From Pseudomonadota bacterium (lineage in GTDB: Bacteria; Pseudomonadota; Gammaproteobacteria; Burkholderiales; Burkholderiaceae_B): 6,802 nucleotides of DNA. Location of the stretch: assembly GCA_023389535.1 (NCBI GenBank), contig JAEWEH010000259.1:1-6802 (forward strand). The letters are read 5' to 3'. Shown piece by piece: positions 6,681-6,802 of this stretch. A program made the position numbers and the translations under genes. Positions within the stretch are counted from its first letter, which is position 1, and every line of letters starts with the position of its first letter. The notes under the pieces were generated by a model, which was not told where the DNA came from, made no database searches, and worked only from the letters and a program-made list of their open reading frames with translations.

Positions 6681-6802
6681 TTACGAGCCGGCTGCTTCAG
6701 TATCGCTGGGCCAATCGCGTATATAGGCCTTGAGCATATTGTTTTCGAATTGCTGTGCCGCCACAATGGCCTGGGCCATGTCGTAGAAGGAAATCACGCC
6801 CA
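6681..6802 (-). CDS. CBS-domain protein, C-terminal end (partial at right edge)
   Basis: The minus strand is open from the right edge to a TAA at 6683-6681, giving 39 residues. They begin GVISFYDMAQAIVAAQQFEN and continue NMLKAYIRDWPSD before a polar tail. The GVIS-x-x-D-x-x-x-A-I pattern is the last strand and helix of a CBS domain, and the following EN-x-x-L-x-x-YI stretch is common at the end of small stand-alone two-CBS proteins. Such proteins bind adenine nucleotides and often act as regulatory modules, but the ligand here cannot be inferred. Most of the gene lies outside the window. It converges on dus with only 20 bases between the two stop codons. Confidence 0.72.
   Translation of the reverse strand, partial: GVISFYDMAQAIVAAQQFENNMLKAYIRDWPSDTEAAGS

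Overview
The window is a stretch of GC-rich bacterial chromosome that looks like a member of the Burkholderiales, most likely Alcaligenaceae (the Bordetella, Achromobacter, Pusillimonas group). This rests on three things: the type II (aminoglycoside-phosphotransferase fold) homoserine kinase starting MAVFTPV, its pairing with a BPSS1780-type membrane protein, and the style of the DusA-type tRNA-dihydrouridine synthase. The genus is inferred and was not tested by any search.

Layout, left to right. Positions 1-2451 (+) are the 3' part of a tad (Flp/tight-adherence pilus) operon: the C-terminal end of the CpaF/TadA secretion ATPase, then the inner-membrane platform proteins TadB and TadC, then a small DUF192 protein whose start overlaps the tadC stop. 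After an 86-base gap, 2538-3674 (+) encodes a zinc-dependent, probably NAD-using medium-chain alcohol dehydrogenase with all metal ligands present; its substrate cannot be read from the sequence. It converges on a two-gene minus-strand unit: homoserine kinase thrB (5455-4490), followed 10 bases later by a polytopic BPSS1780-family membrane protein (4479-3706). About 200 bases of divergent intergenic DNA separate thrB from a dus gene (5659-6660, +), which probably starts at GTG. The dus gene converges on the last 39 codons of a minus-strand CBS-domain protein that runs off the right edge.

Functionally the window joins unrelated modules: a pilus export machine (ATPase motor plus platform), a redox enzyme, threonine biosynthesis and tRNA modification. 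Most of it is ordinary core-genome content. I see no rRNA, tRNA, CRISPR array, insertion sequence, integrase or attachment site, and no clear sign of recent transfer. The items most worth a second look are the coupled DUF192 gene at the end of the tad operon, the tight thrB-membrane protein pairing, and a short set of mutually exclusive inverted repeats in the thrB leader. I found no convincing previously undescribed system.
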